Origin: Deltaproteobacteria bacterium
GTDB taxonomy: Bacteria; Myxococcota_A; Polyangia; Polyangiales; Polyangiaceae
Direction of reading: 5' to 3'
Assembly: GCA_016875405.1 (NCBI GenBank)
Contig: VGRJ01000023.1
Coordinates: forward strand, 1-51,809
Length of the DNA stretch: 51,809 nt
This document shows positions 26,747 to 37,377 of the stretch, piece after piece. Each line of letters begins with the position of its first letter. Within the stretch, counting starts at the first letter, position 1. The notes beneath the pieces are model-generated. The model did not search any database and was not told the origin of the DNA. It saw only the letters and a list, made by a program, of their open reading frames with translations. A program made the translations under genes and the position numbers.

Positions 26747-26777
26747 TCGATAGGACCTTATCGAGCACCTCGATAAG
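26747..26777 (-). promoter_or_regulatory. Operator/centromere-like cluster upstream of the zinc-finger parA
   Basis: Perfect inverted repeat with arms CTTATCGAG (26757-26765) and CTCGATAAG (26769-26777) around CAC. It holds half-sites TATCGA (26759-26764) and TCGATA (26770-26775), and a third TCGATA lies at 26747-26752. Starts are 12 and 11 bases apart, about one helical turn. A second overlapping pairing GAGCAC/GTGCTC is present. It is 26 bases before the GTG start and 106 bases after the purH stop. A hairpin terminator of purH is the alternative. Confidence 0.55.
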
Positions 26778-26882
26778 TGCTCATGGGTGCGACTGACCAC
26801 GTCCGCGCCGAGAGGGCCAAATCTTCGGCCTCGAAAGTCGCGACGTCGCGGTGTCACTCGACGCCCGCGACATCCTCGAGGG

Positions 26883-28454
26883 TCAGTGGCGGAAGTGTCG
26901 AACGCCCGTGAACACCATCGCGAGCCCGAGCGCGTCGGCGGCTGCGATCACCTCGGCGTCCTTCACGCTCCCACCCGGCTGGGCGAGCGCGGTCACGCCG
27001 CTGCGCGCCGCCTCCTCGACCCCATCGGGAAATGGGAAGAACGCGTCCGAACCGAGGGCGCTGCCGCGCGCGCGGTCTCCCGCCTTTTCGCAAGCGATCC
27101 TGACGCTCTGGACGCGCGACATCTGGCCTGCGCCGACGCCGACGACCTGGCGCCCGCCGTCGACGCTGCGCGCCAACACGATTGCGTTGCTCTTGACGTG
27201 CTTCGAGGCTCGCCACGCCGCGTCGAGCGCCGCGAGCTCGTCCTCGGTGGGAGCACGACGGGTGACGACGCGCGCTCGGGAGACCTCGCCGGCCGAGGAC
27301 GCGTCCGCATCCTGAACGACGATACCCCCGCCGACCCGCTTCCACTCGAGCCCGCGCGCTGCGGCGCGAAGCCCCACGTCGACGAGGCGCAAGTTCTTCT
27401 TCGCGCGGAGGAGCTCGAGGGCCGCGTGCGAATAGCCGGGGGCCACAACGCACTCGATGAAGGTCTCGGCGATCACGCGAGCGGTGGCCTCGTCGCACTC
27501 ACGGTTCAGGGCAACGACGCCACCGAAGGCGCTCACCGGGTCGGCCTCGCGCGCGAGTCGGTACGCGGCGGCCAAGTCCCCATGCGTCGCGAGCCCACAC
27601 GGGTTCGTGTGCTTGATGACCGCTGCGCACGGGGCCTCGAACTCGCGCACGACCTCGAGGGCTGCGTCGAGGTCGACGAGGTTGTTGAAGGATAGCTCCT
27701 TGCCTCCGCCGTCGACGCTGCGGGCGCGCGAGAGCGACCCCTCGACGGCGCCGCGCTCTCGGTAAAACGCTGCACGCTGATGCGGATTCTCTCCGTAACG
27801 CAGCGCATGGACGCGCTCGAGCGGGAGCTGCAGGTACGGCGGGAACGCCCGCGATGTCTCGGCGCTCTCGGGTCGCGTGAGCGCCTCGGCTGCACCGGAG
27901 AGGTAGGCGGTGATGGCTGCATCATACGAAGCCGTATGCGAAAAGGCCTTCGCGGCGAGGCCTCGTCGAGCCTCGAGCGACGGGCCATCGGGGAGCGAGG
28001 CGACGAGCGACTCGTAGTCCCGCGGCTCGCATACCACGGTGACGCGCTCGTGGTTCTTCGCGGCGCTGCGCAGCATCGACGGGCCGCCGATGTCGATGTT
28101 CTCCACGACCTCATCGTGAGCCGCCCCTCGGGCGACCGTCGCCTCGAAGGGGTACAGGTTCACCACGACGAGGTCGATCCACGCTCCGCCGACTCGGTCG
28201 AGGTCCGCGGCGTCGAGGGGCTCTCGGGCGAGCAGTCCGCCGTGCACGCGCGGGTGGAGCGTCTTCACGCGTCCGCTCATCACCTCCGGCGAGCCCGTGT
28301 ACTCCTCGACCGCGGTGACGGTGACGCCAGCCTGACGCAAGGCCGCGAGGGTTCCGCCAGTCGAGAGTAGCGCGACCCCGTGGCTCTCGAGCGCCCGCGC
28401 GAGCTCCACGATGCCGTTCTTGTCCGAGACGCTGAGGAGGGCACGTCGCACCAT
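26883..28454 (-). CDS. purH: Bifunctional AICAR transformylase/IMP cyclohydrolase PurH
   Basis: Catalyses the last two steps of de novo IMP synthesis. The N-terminal cyclohydrolase (MGS-like) domain includes ALLSVSDKNGI and SGRVKTLHPRVHGGLLA; the C-terminal formyltransferase domain has the SFNNLVDLDAAL region and the active-site lysine/histidine motif KHTNPCG. 523 residues, full length. Start at ATG 28454, divergent from a lipoprotein gene 55 bases away. Nothing else from the purine pathway is adjacent. Confidence 0.97.
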   Translation of the reverse strand: MVRRALLSVSDKNGIVELARALESHGVALLSTGGTLAALRQAGVTVTAVEEYTGSPEVMSGRVKTLHPRVHGGLLAREPLDAADLDRVGGAWIDLVVVNLYPFEATVARGAAHDEVVENIDIGGPSMLRSAAKNHERVTVVCEPRDYESLVASLPDGPSLEARRGLAAKAFSHTASYDAAITAYLSGAAEALTRPESAETSRAFPPYLQLPLERVHALRYGENPHQRAAFYRERGAVEGSLSRARSVDGGGKELSFNNLVDLDAALEVVREFEAPCAAVIKHTNPCGLATHGDLAAAYRLAREADPVSAFGGVVALNRECDEATARVIAETFIECVVAPGYSHAALELLRAKKNLRLVDVGLRAAARGLEWKRVGGGIVVQDADASSAGEVSRARVVTRRAPTEDELAALDAAWRASKHVKSNAIVLARSVDGGRQVVGVGAGQMSRVQSVRIACEKAGDRARGSALGSDAFFPFPDGVEEAARSGVTALAQPGGSVKDAEVIAAADALGLAMVFTGVRHFRH

Positions 28455-28508
28455 ACGCGGGCCTTATCTCAAACCATCGCCCGCGTACACCGGCCGCCGT
28501 CTTGCACT

Positions 28509-29879
28509 ATGCTTGAGCTGTACATGGTCAGTCGTTGGCTCTCACTCGCGCTCCTCGCAGGGTGCTCACGCACCGGACCTATCGAGCTCTTTGCGCCGCA
28601 GCCTGACGTCGCCGACTCGTCGGGCTCGCTCAACGTGACGGGGAGCGGCGGGGAAGCGTCCGGTGGCCCGGGCTCGACCGGCACGCTCGGCGTCGGCGGC
28701 ACGGGTGGGGCTCCTCCCACGACGACCGCGGGGCCCGGCGGTACGAGCACCGCGGGCGGCGGGTCGGTCACGGCATGCACGAAGCTCGTGCAGAACGGCG
28801 CGCTTACCATCGTCCCGACGCTCCAACCGGGCACCTCCGACAACGCCCGATTTCATCGCCTCGACGACGCTCGAATCGCCGTCTTTCATCGCCCGTTCGA
28901 CTCCGTGATGGGGCTGCGTCTCGGCAGCACCACGGTGACGTGGACCGGAAGCTGGCCACCGCCGAGCGCGCCACCGGTCGCGATCGTCGAGCCCGCGGGG
29001 CTCAGCTTCGCCATCGACCGCGGCCCCGACCCGACGGTCGCCCTGCTCTCGCCTCCACCAGGCGGGAACGGCGTCAGCTTCGGAGTCGTCGATCCGGCGG
29101 TCGGCGGGTGGTCGCCCCAGGCGTCGATCGCCCTCTCCGCGGATCGGGCCGTGTTCTCGCGCCGCGGCTTCGGCGAGGCGTGCGTCGGTACGACGATCCC
29201 CGGCATCTCGCCCGGGCCGTCGTCGCAGCTGCGGGTCGCCTGGTACGACGGGAAGGACGTCCGCGGGCCCTACAATGCCGGCTGCAGCACCGCCCTCGTG
29301 ATGGCCGATGCGCTCGCGCTCCCGGCAGGCTGGCTCCTCGCTCGCACGAGCTCGTCGATCTCGACGTGCAGCCCCTTCGCCCCTGCCCCACCTCCGCAGA
29401 ACATCACGGTCGATCTCATCGCCGGGGACATGCCGCTCTTCGGCGCCGAGATCCCCTTCGGCGGTCAGACCAGTCAGCTCGCGCTCGTTCCGCGAGGCGA
29501 TGGCGCGTGGCTCCTCCACTGGCTCGGCGCCTCCACCCTGATGGGCCTCGCCCTCGACGGCCTGGGCCACATCGCCTTTGGGCCCGTGGCGCTCCTCACC
29601 CTCAAGGGCCCCTCGTTCGCGTTCGCGGCCGACCGCCTCGACGACGGGCTCGGGCTCGTCCTGTACGACGTGCCGCCCTCGGGGCCGACTGCGCTCATCG
29701 TCGTCGCGACCAACGCCGTCGGGGCCCCCATCGCCTCGGCTGTCCTCGTCGACCCACCGAAGCTCACCACGGCGCCGCAGCTGGCCTTCGATGCCGTGAG
29801 CCGTCAGCTCCTCGTCGGCTTCTCCGGGGTCCTGAACGGCAAGCAGTCGGCGTACCTCGCGCGCTTCGCCTGCGAGTAA
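28509..29879 (+). CDS. Hypothetical lipoprotein with Gly/Ser/Thr linker
   Basis: 456 residues with a short signal peptide ending in the lipobox ALLAGC (Cys19). A flexible Gly/Ser/Thr/Pro linker follows (residues about 42-88), a style common in myxobacterial surface lipoproteins. The remaining 370 residues are beta-strand-rich with alternating short hydrophobic strands and loops, consistent with a beta-propeller or jelly-roll; I recognise no catalytic motif. A second ATG at 28524 would trim five residues. A weak sigma-54-like element (GG 28492-28493, GC 28504-28505) would place a start of transcription near 28517 and favour that one. Surface function unknown. Confidence 0.7.
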   Translation: MLELYMVSRWLSLALLAGCSRTGPIELFAPQPDVADSSGSLNVTGSGGEASGGPGSTGTLGVGGTGGAPPTTTAGPGGTSTAGGGSVTACTKLVQNGALTIVPTLQPGTSDNARFHRLDDARIAVFHRPFDSVMGLRLGSTTVTWTGSWPPPSAPPVAIVEPAGLSFAIDRGPDPTVALLSPPPGGNGVSFGVVDPAVGGWSPQASIALSADRAVFSRRGFGEACVGTTIPGISPGPSSQLRVAWYDGKDVRGPYNAGCSTALVMADALALPAGWLLARTSSSISTCSPFAPAPPPQNITVDLIAGDMPLFGAEIPFGGQTSQLALVPRGDGAWLLHWLGASTLMGLALDGLGHIAFGPVALLTLKGPSFAFAADRLDDGLGLVLYDVPPSGPTALIVVATNAVGAPIASAVLVDPPKLTTAPQLAFDAVSRQLLVGFSGVLNGKQSAYLARFACE

Positions 29880-29884
29880 GACAC

Positions 29885-29915
29885 GACGCGTCGAGCGCCC
29901 TCGAGCGAGCGCGTC
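29885..29915. terminator. Stem-loop between the lipoprotein gene and lon
   Basis: GACGCG-TCGAG (29885-29895), loop CGCC, CTCGA (29900-29904), a five-base bulge and CGCGTC (29910-29915): eleven paired positions with one bulge. Sits between converging genes. No T tract. Confidence 0.4.
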
Positions 29916-29921
29916 CTCCGC

Positions 29922-32414
<2,493 letters not shown>

Positions 32415-32551
32415 GAAGAGCATGGCGCAGGAGAGACGGGTCCCGCCCAACGCCTCGAGCGTCGTGGTTCGGCGAGACGGTAGGGTTCGGGGCGGCGTTC
32501 GGAGCGCGGTCGCGTGTGCGGAGCGGGCCGCCCGAGCGCCGCTTGGGGGGT

Positions 32552-33805
32552 TCAGGCCGGCTCGGCCTCTTCGACGTAGACCATCACCGGGGCGTCCTTC
32601 TTGTCGATGACCTCCTCCGAGACCACGACCTCCTTCACGCCCTTCTTTCCGGGGACCTCGTACATGAGGTCGAGCATCGAGTCCTCGAGGATGGCGCGGA
32701 GGCCGCGCGCACCGCTCTCGCGCGCGATCGCTTTCTTGGCGACGGACTTCAGCGCGCCCTTCGTGAACTTTAGCTTCACGTCATCCATCTCGAAGAGCTT
32801 CTGGTACTGCTTGACGAGGCTGTTGCGGGGCTTCGTGAGAATGTCGACGAGCGCCTCCTCGGTCAACTCGTAGAGCGTCGCGATCACGGGCAAGCGGCCG
32901 ATGAACTCGGGGATGAGGCCGAACTTCAGGAGGTCCTCCGGCTGCACCTGCTTCAAAAGGTCGCCCAGCCGCATCTCGTTGCGCGACTTCACGTCCGCGC
33001 CGAAGCCGAGCGTGCTCTGGCCAATGCGTCGCTTGATGATCTGATCGAGGCCGACGAACGCTCCGCCGCAGATGAACAGGATGTTCGTCGTGTCGACCTG
33101 CAGGAAGTCCTGCTGCGGGTGCTTGCGCCCGCCCTTCGGCGGCACGTTGGCGACGGTGCCTTCGATGATCTTGAGGAGCGCCTGCTGAACGCCCTCGCCG
33201 GACACGTCGCGCGTGATGCTCGGGTTGTCGCTCTTGCGGGAGATCTTGTCGATTTCGTCGATGTAGACGATGCCGCGCTGCGCCGCCTCGACGTCGTGAT
33301 CGGCGTTTTGGAGGAGCTGGACGATGATGTTCTCAACATCTTCTCCAACGTAGCCAGCCTCCGTCAGCGTGGTCGCGTCCGCGATGGCGAACGGCACATT
33401 GATGATCTTCGCCAGCGTCTGCGCGAGGAGCGTCTTGCCACAGCCCGTGGGGCCAAGCAGGAGGATGTTCGACTTCGAGAGCTCGACGTCGCCCGCGTTC
33501 ACGCGGCTATCGATGCGCTTGTAATGGTTGTACACCGCGACGGACAGCGCGCGCTTCGCCGAGTCCTGGCCGATGACGTACTCGTCGAGGATCGTCTTGA
33601 TCTCTTTCGGCTTGGGGATCGGCGTGGAGCCCGCCGCGGGCTCTTCCTTGTCGACCTCCTCGGCGATGATGTCGTTGCAGAGGCCGATGCACTCGTCGCA
33701 GATGTAGACCGTCGGGCCTGCGATCAGCTTCTTGACCTCCTTTTGCGACTTTCCGCAAAAAGAGCAGCTCAGATTTCCATTCGAGTCGTCTCGGCGGCGA
33801 TCCAC
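32552..33805 (-). CDS. clpX: ATP-dependent Clp protease ATP-binding subunit ClpX
   Basis: AAA+ unfoldase that feeds substrates to ClpP. 417 residues. N-terminal zinc-binding domain with CSFCGK and [10 protein letters not shown], Walker [11 protein letters not shown], the pore region after it (GYVGEDVEN), and Walker [10 protein letters not shown]. The GTG start at 33805 is preceded by GGGAGAG at good distance and yields the usual ClpX N-terminus; a longer reading from 33868 adds 21 residues without family similarity. Same strand and order as clpP upstream (117 bases). Confidence 0.97.
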   Translation of the reverse strand: MDRRRDDSNGNLSCSFCGKSQKEVKKLIAGPTVYICDECIGLCNDIIAEEVDKEEPAAGSTPIPKPKEIKTILDEYVIGQDSAKRALSVAVYNHYKRIDSRVNAGDVELSKSNILLLGPTGCGKTLLAQTLAKIINVPFAIADATTLTEAGYVGEDVENIIVQLLQNADHDVEAAQRGIVYIDEIDKISRKSDNPSITRDVSGEGVQQALLKIIEGTVANVPPKGGRKHPQQDFLQVDTTNILFICGGAFVGLDQIIKRRIGQSTLGFGADVKSRNEMRLGDLLKQVQPEDLLKFGLIPEFIGRLPVIATLYELTEEALVDILTKPRNSLVKQYQKLFEMDDVKLKFTKGALKSVAKKAIARESGARGLRAILEDSMLDLMYEVPGKKGVKEVVVSEEVIDKKDAPVMVYVEEAEPA

Positions 33806-33922
33806 GTCGAAATTCTCTCCCGCGATTCTAGTGGCCGAGCCCAGGGCGGGCAAGCCGAGGGCTGTCACGCGTGGACGTCGACGCCGCCTCGGAAGGACGA
33901 CCCCGACGCCCGGTCTGCTCGG

Positions 33923-34588
33923 TCAGGCCTCTTGCCCGGCCTTCGAGAGCACCTTGTCGATGAGGCCGTACTCCTTGGCCTCCGCAGCGCTCAGGTAAAA
34001 GTCGCGCTCGATGTCGGCCGAGATCTTGTCGCGCTTCTGGCCGGTCGCGGTCGCGAGCATGTCGGTGAGGGTGTCCTTCACCTTCTTGATTTCGCGGGCC
34101 TGGATCTCGATGTCGGTGGCCTGACCGCGCGCGCCGCCAAGCGGCTGGTGGATCATGATGCGCGCGTGCGGGAGCGCGTAGCGGTGGCCCTTGGTCCCGA
34201 CCGCGAGCAACACCGCACCCATCGACGAGGCCTGCCCGATGCACATCGTCGAGACGGGGCTTCGGATGTAGTTCATCGTGTCGACCATCGCGAGCCCCGC
34301 GGTCACGATTCCGCCCGGGCTGTTGATGTACATCTGGATCTCCTTGTCGGGATCCTCGCTCTCGAGGAAGAGGAACTGCGCGACGACCGCGTTCGCGACG
34401 AAGTCGTCGATCTCGGTCCCGACGAAGACGATCCGGTCCTTCAGGAGGCGGCTGTAGATGTCCCACTCGCGCTCGCCGCGGTGGGTCGTCTCGGTGATGC
34501 GCGGCAGGTAATAGGCGGCACGCTCGCGCTCGTGACGGATGTAGTCGGCCGAGCTGTCCAGAACCTCGAGAGCCTTGCTTCGATTCAT
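33923..34588 (-). CDS. clpP: ATP-dependent Clp protease proteolytic subunit ClpP
   Basis: Self-compartmentalised serine protease, tetradecamer capped by ClpX. 221 residues. Catalytic triad visible as Ser in GQASSMGAV, His in RIMIHQP and Asp in [11 protein letters not shown]. The ATG at 34588 has GGAG five bases upstream (AAGGAGATCCG) and gives a normal N-terminus; an upstream in-frame ATG at 34660 is not needed. Lies between tig and clpX as in most bacteria, but the 265-base gap to tig is long and carries a tandem repeat. Confidence 0.97.
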   Translation of the reverse strand: MNRSKALEVLDSSADYIRHERERAAYYLPRITETTHRGEREWDIYSRLLKDRIVFVGTEIDDFVANAVVAQFLFLESEDPDKEIQMYINSPGGIVTAGLAMVDTMNYIRSPVSTMCIGQASSMGAVLLAVGTKGHRYALPHARIMIHQPLGGARGQATDIEIQAREIKKVKDTLTDMLATATGQKRDKISADIERDFYLSAAEAKEYGLIDKVLSKAGQEA

Positions 34589-34707
34589 CGGATCTCCTTC
34601 GTTGCGCCGGGTCGTCTCCTCCGCCCGCGCTTCTCGCACCGAGAGCGGGTCATGCCCCACCCTCCGACGTCCGCCCCCGCGAGCCCGAGCCTCGCGGGGA
34701 GAGTGAC

Positions 34708-34810
34708 ACCGATGAGGCTCGCGCGTCGTCGGGTCAAGTGGTGCCGAAGAGGCTCATGGCCCGTCGGCTCCGAGATTACCGATGAAGCATGCGCCCCGTC
34801 GGTTCAAGTG
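34708..34810. repeat. Degenerate 35-base tandem repeat between tig and clpP
   Basis: Copies begin at 34708, 34743 and 34778. The first and third share 27 of 33 bases, starting ACCGATGA and ending TCAAGTG; the middle copy is weaker (about 20 of 33). The period is 35 bases. No reading frame. The rest of this 265-base gap shows nothing else I recognise. Confidence 0.5.
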
Positions 34811-34853
34811 ACAGCGTGGCGGATCGGCCTCAAGGCGGCCAGAAATCCGCGGG

Positions 34854-36107
34854 TCACGCGCTCGTGATCGTCGCTTCCTTCTCGATCAGGGTGAGGACCT
34901 TGTCCTCGAGGATCATCCCGATCAGCATTTCGCGCTTCCCGCGCTCGCGGTACTCGGCCTTGACGCGCGCGACGTTCTTCCCCGTCTGCGCGGCGAGCTC
35001 CTCGTAGCCCTTCTCGATGTCGGCCTCGGTGACCTCGAGCTTGTTCTCCTTGGCGATCTCCGCCATGAGCAGCCCCGCCCTCACCTTCATCTCCGAGTCG
35101 ACGCGGATGTGCTGCTCGAGCTCGGCCGTGCGGCGGTAGGGCTGGCCGGTCATCTGCGCCATCATCTGCATCTCCCGCTCGGTCATGCGCGACTGCTGCT
35201 CGACGAGCGAGGGCGGCACCGGAACGATGTTCTTCTCACAGAGCTGCAGGACCAAGGCCTTCGCGACCTCTTCCTCGGCGCGCTGCTCGAGGTCCTTGCC
35301 GAGGCGCTCGCGGATGGAGGCGTCGAGGGCGGCGAGGTTCTCGCTGCCGGCATCCTTCGCGAGCTCGTCGTCGATGGCGGGTAGGATGCGCTCCTTCAGC
35401 TCGTCGACCTTCACGGTGATCGCGACGTCCTTGCCACGCAGCTGAGCCGCGTGGTGGTTCTCGGGGAAGTTGACGGTCACGGCCTTCTCGTCGCCGGCCT
35501 TCGAGCCCGGCAGCACCGCCTCGATGGAGTCCATCACCTTGCCCTCACCGACCTCGGTCTCGACCGTCTCGTGACGCTCGTTGCCGTCGATGGTGAACCG
35601 GAGAGACAGCGTGGCGACGTCGCCCTTCTGGGCGCCTCGGCCGTCGACCGCCTGGAGCGTCGAGTGCTGGCGCTGCACGCGCTCGAGCTCGGCCTTCACG
35701 GTGTCCTCGGTCACGGCCACGCTGGGCTTCGTGGCGGCGAGACCCTTCCACTCGACCCGCTCGATGTCGGGGCGAACCTCGAAGCGGGCCTTGAACGAGA
35801 AGGGCTTCTTCGGCTCGAGCTCGGCCGGCTCGACCGAGGGCTGGGTCAGCGGCTGGATGTTTTTGTCGCCGAGCGCCTGTTGAAGGGTCGCGTCGACGAG
35901 ACGGCGCGCGACGTCGGCTCGGACGGCCTGTCCGTAGACCTGCACGAGCACCTGCCGGGGCGCCTTCCCCTGCCGGAAGCCGCGGACGCGGGCGGTCTTC
36001 TGAAGGGAGGAGTACGCCCCCTCGACCTCGCTCGAGACCTTGTCGGCCGGGACCTGAACCTGGAGCTCCATGAGCACGGGAGAGAGCTTTTCGACTTGAA
36101 CTTCCAT
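34854..36107 (-). CDS. tig: Trigger factor
   Basis: Ribosome-bound chaperone meeting nascent chains. 417 residues with the N-terminal ribosome-binding signature GFRQGKAP, a middle peptidyl-prolyl isomerase-type domain (QKGDVATLSLRFTIDG to about residue 240) and a helical C-terminal arm. Start at ATG 36107 gives the normal MEVQVEKLS beginning; an in-frame ATG at 36140 is upstream. Head of the tig-clpP-clpX-lon series; separated from the 55-residue gene upstream by a strong terminator. Confidence 0.96.
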   Translation of the reverse strand: MEVQVEKLSPVLMELQVQVPADKVSSEVEGAYSSLQKTARVRGFRQGKAPRQVLVQVYGQAVRADVARRLVDATLQQALGDKNIQPLTQPSVEPAELEPKKPFSFKARFEVRPDIERVEWKGLAATKPSVAVTEDTVKAELERVQRQHSTLQAVDGRGAQKGDVATLSLRFTIDGNERHETVETEVGEGKVMDSIEAVLPGSKAGDEKAVTVNFPENHHAAQLRGKDVAITVKVDELKERILPAIDDELAKDAGSENLAALDASIRERLGKDLEQRAEEEVAKALVLQLCEKNIVPVPPSLVEQQSRMTEREMQMMAQMTGQPYRRTAELEQHIRVDSEMKVRAGLLMAEIAKENKLEVTEADIEKGYEELAAQTGKNVARVKAEYRERGKREMLIGMILEDKVLTLIEKEATITSA

Positions 36108-36182
36108 GACTTCCACCGAACGAGTGGCTGGGATTGCCACGCGGAGGCGATGGGGTCAAGCGGGAGCGCGCCGCGCAGCGGA

Positions 36183-36221
36183 TAAAAAAAGCCCCGGCGG
36201 TGAGGCAACAACCGCCGGGGC
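36183..36221 (-). terminator. Rho-independent terminator after the 55-residue gene
   Basis: Eleven-base perfect arms GCCCCGGCGGT (36191-36201) and ACCGCCGGGGC (36211-36221) with a nine-base loop, followed on the minus strand by seven T (36184-36190). A textbook intrinsic terminator placed 34 bases after the stop of the small gene and before tig. Confidence 0.85.
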
Positions 36222-36254
36222 CACGTGAGTCCCGGGAGGAGACTCGAACGACTG

Positions 36255-36422
36255 TCAGGCCTCGTCGTCGTCCTCGTCGGCGAGGAGATCGCGATCGAAC
36301 TCGAACTCCGCTTCGAACGGGCTGTCCTCGATGAGATCCTCGAAGGTCTGGCCAACGCGGAAAGCGGGCTTCAGGTACTCGCGCTCAAACTCGGCGAAAT
36401 TTCGGTACGACCTGGGCGGCAT
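36255..36422 (-). CDS. Small acidic protein of 55 residues, unknown
   Basis: Starts MPPRSYRNFAEFEREYLKP and ends with an acidic run (DRDLLADEDDDEA). Strongly acidic overall, no cysteines, no membrane segment. The ATG at 36422 is preceded by a near-perfect GGAGG at six bases, and the gene ends 34 bases before a strong terminator, so it looks like a real, independently expressed monocistronic gene. It contains a repeated Phe-Glu motif (AEFERE, FEAEFEFDRD). Divergent from parA. I do not recognise its family. Confidence 0.75.
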   Translation of the reverse strand: MPPRSYRNFAEFEREYLKPAFRVGQTFEDLIEDSPFEAEFEFDRDLLADEDDDEA

Positions 36423-36480
36423 GGAGTCCTCCAAACTACCTGCGAATGCGTGTGTGGGGTGCGCCGGAGGAACACATCCA

Positions 36481-36492
36481 CCGACATGTCGG
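36481..36492. promoter_or_regulatory. Palindrome in the small-gene/parA divergent region
   Basis: CCGACATGTCGG is a perfect 12-base palindrome. It is 59 bases upstream of the small-gene ATG and 93 bases upstream of the preferred parA ATG (36585). On the minus strand a TACAGT -10-like box (36496-36501) lies just beside it. Candidate operator. Confidence 0.4.
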
Positions 36493-36584
36493 CGACTGTA
36501 GTTACCTCTTGACCGGCGGCTAAGAAAATGGCGTCGAAAATTCTCTCCGCTCGCGGACGCCCCTGCGCTATCGACCCTCCTCCC

Positions 36585-37361
36585 ATGCCCCGCGCCACCG
36601 TCCTCGCCGTTGCGAACCAGAAGGGCGGCGTCGGCAAGACCACCACGAGCGTCAACCTCGCCGCCGGTCTCGCCACCGCCGAGCGCCGCACGCTGCTCGT
36701 GGACGTCGATCCGCAAGGCAACGCCTCGAGCGGGGTCGGCGTCAGGCCTCGAACGGTGGAGCGCTCGCTCTACGACGCCGTCGTCGGGCGCTCGACGCTA
36801 CGTGACACGATCCTCCAGACCGAGATCGCGACGCTCGACCTCGTGCCGGCGACACAGGATCTCGTGGGAATGGAGCTCGAGCTCGTCGACGCCGAGGATC
36901 GCGCGCTGCGGCTCCGCAAGGCGCTCGAGTCGGCTCGCGACGAGTACGAGTACGTGGTGCTGGACTGCGCTCCGTCGCTCGGGCTCCTCACCGTGAACGC
37001 ACTCTCGGCGGCCGATCTCGTCATCGTCCCGATGCAGTGCGAGTACTACGCCCTAGAGGGGCTCACGCACCTCATGGCGACCATCGATCGCGTGAAGGAC
37101 ATCTACAACCCGATGCTCGACGTCGCCGGTGTCGTGCTCACGATGTACGACGGTCGAAACTCGCTCACCCACCAGGTCGCCCAGGAAGTACGCGACCACT
37201 TTCACGTGTTCGAATCGATCATCCCTCGCAACGTGAAGCTCTCCGAAGCGCCATCGCACGGGAAGCCCGCCCTCCTCTATGACATCGAGTGCAAAGGCTC
37301 ACAGGGGTACCTGGGCCTTGCTCGCGAGGTGCTGGCGCTGCGCGGCGAGAGCGCCACCTGA
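36585..37361 (+). CDS. parA: Chromosome partitioning ATPase ParA (Soj)
   Basis: Walker ATPase that, with ParB on parS, segregates chromosome origins. 258 residues: deviant Walker A KGGVGKTTTS (Lys13, Lys18), DVDPQGN and Walker B YVVLDCAPSLG, canonical throughout. I chose ATG 36585 since the product then begins MPRATVLAVANQKGG as in Soj proteins; an in-frame ATG at 36528 would add 19 residues. Unusually it is convergent with parB, with 16 bases between the two stops, rather than in a parAB operon. Confidence 0.95.
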   Translation: MPRATVLAVANQKGGVGKTTTSVNLAAGLATAERRTLLVDVDPQGNASSGVGVRPRTVERSLYDAVVGRSTLRDTILQTEIATLDLVPATQDLVGMELELVDAEDRALRLRKALESARDEYEYVVLDCAPSLGLLTVNALSAADLVIVPMQCEYYALEGLTHLMATIDRVKDIYNPMLDVAGVVLTMYDGRNSLTHQVAQEVRDHFHVFESIIPRNVKLSEAPSHGKPALLYDIECKGSQGYLGLAREVLALRGESAT

Positions 37362-37377
37362 GCGGCCGCGCCGGGAC

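Noticed and set aside
26839-26850. CGCGACGTCGCG palindrome downstream of purH
   Set aside because: Short CG-rich palindromes are common in this background and nothing else supports a function.
36229-36252. tRNA 3'-end look-alike (revcomp resembles TTCGA loop plus acceptor)
   Set aside because: The T-stem partner does not pair and no D or anticodon arm is present; chance similarity.
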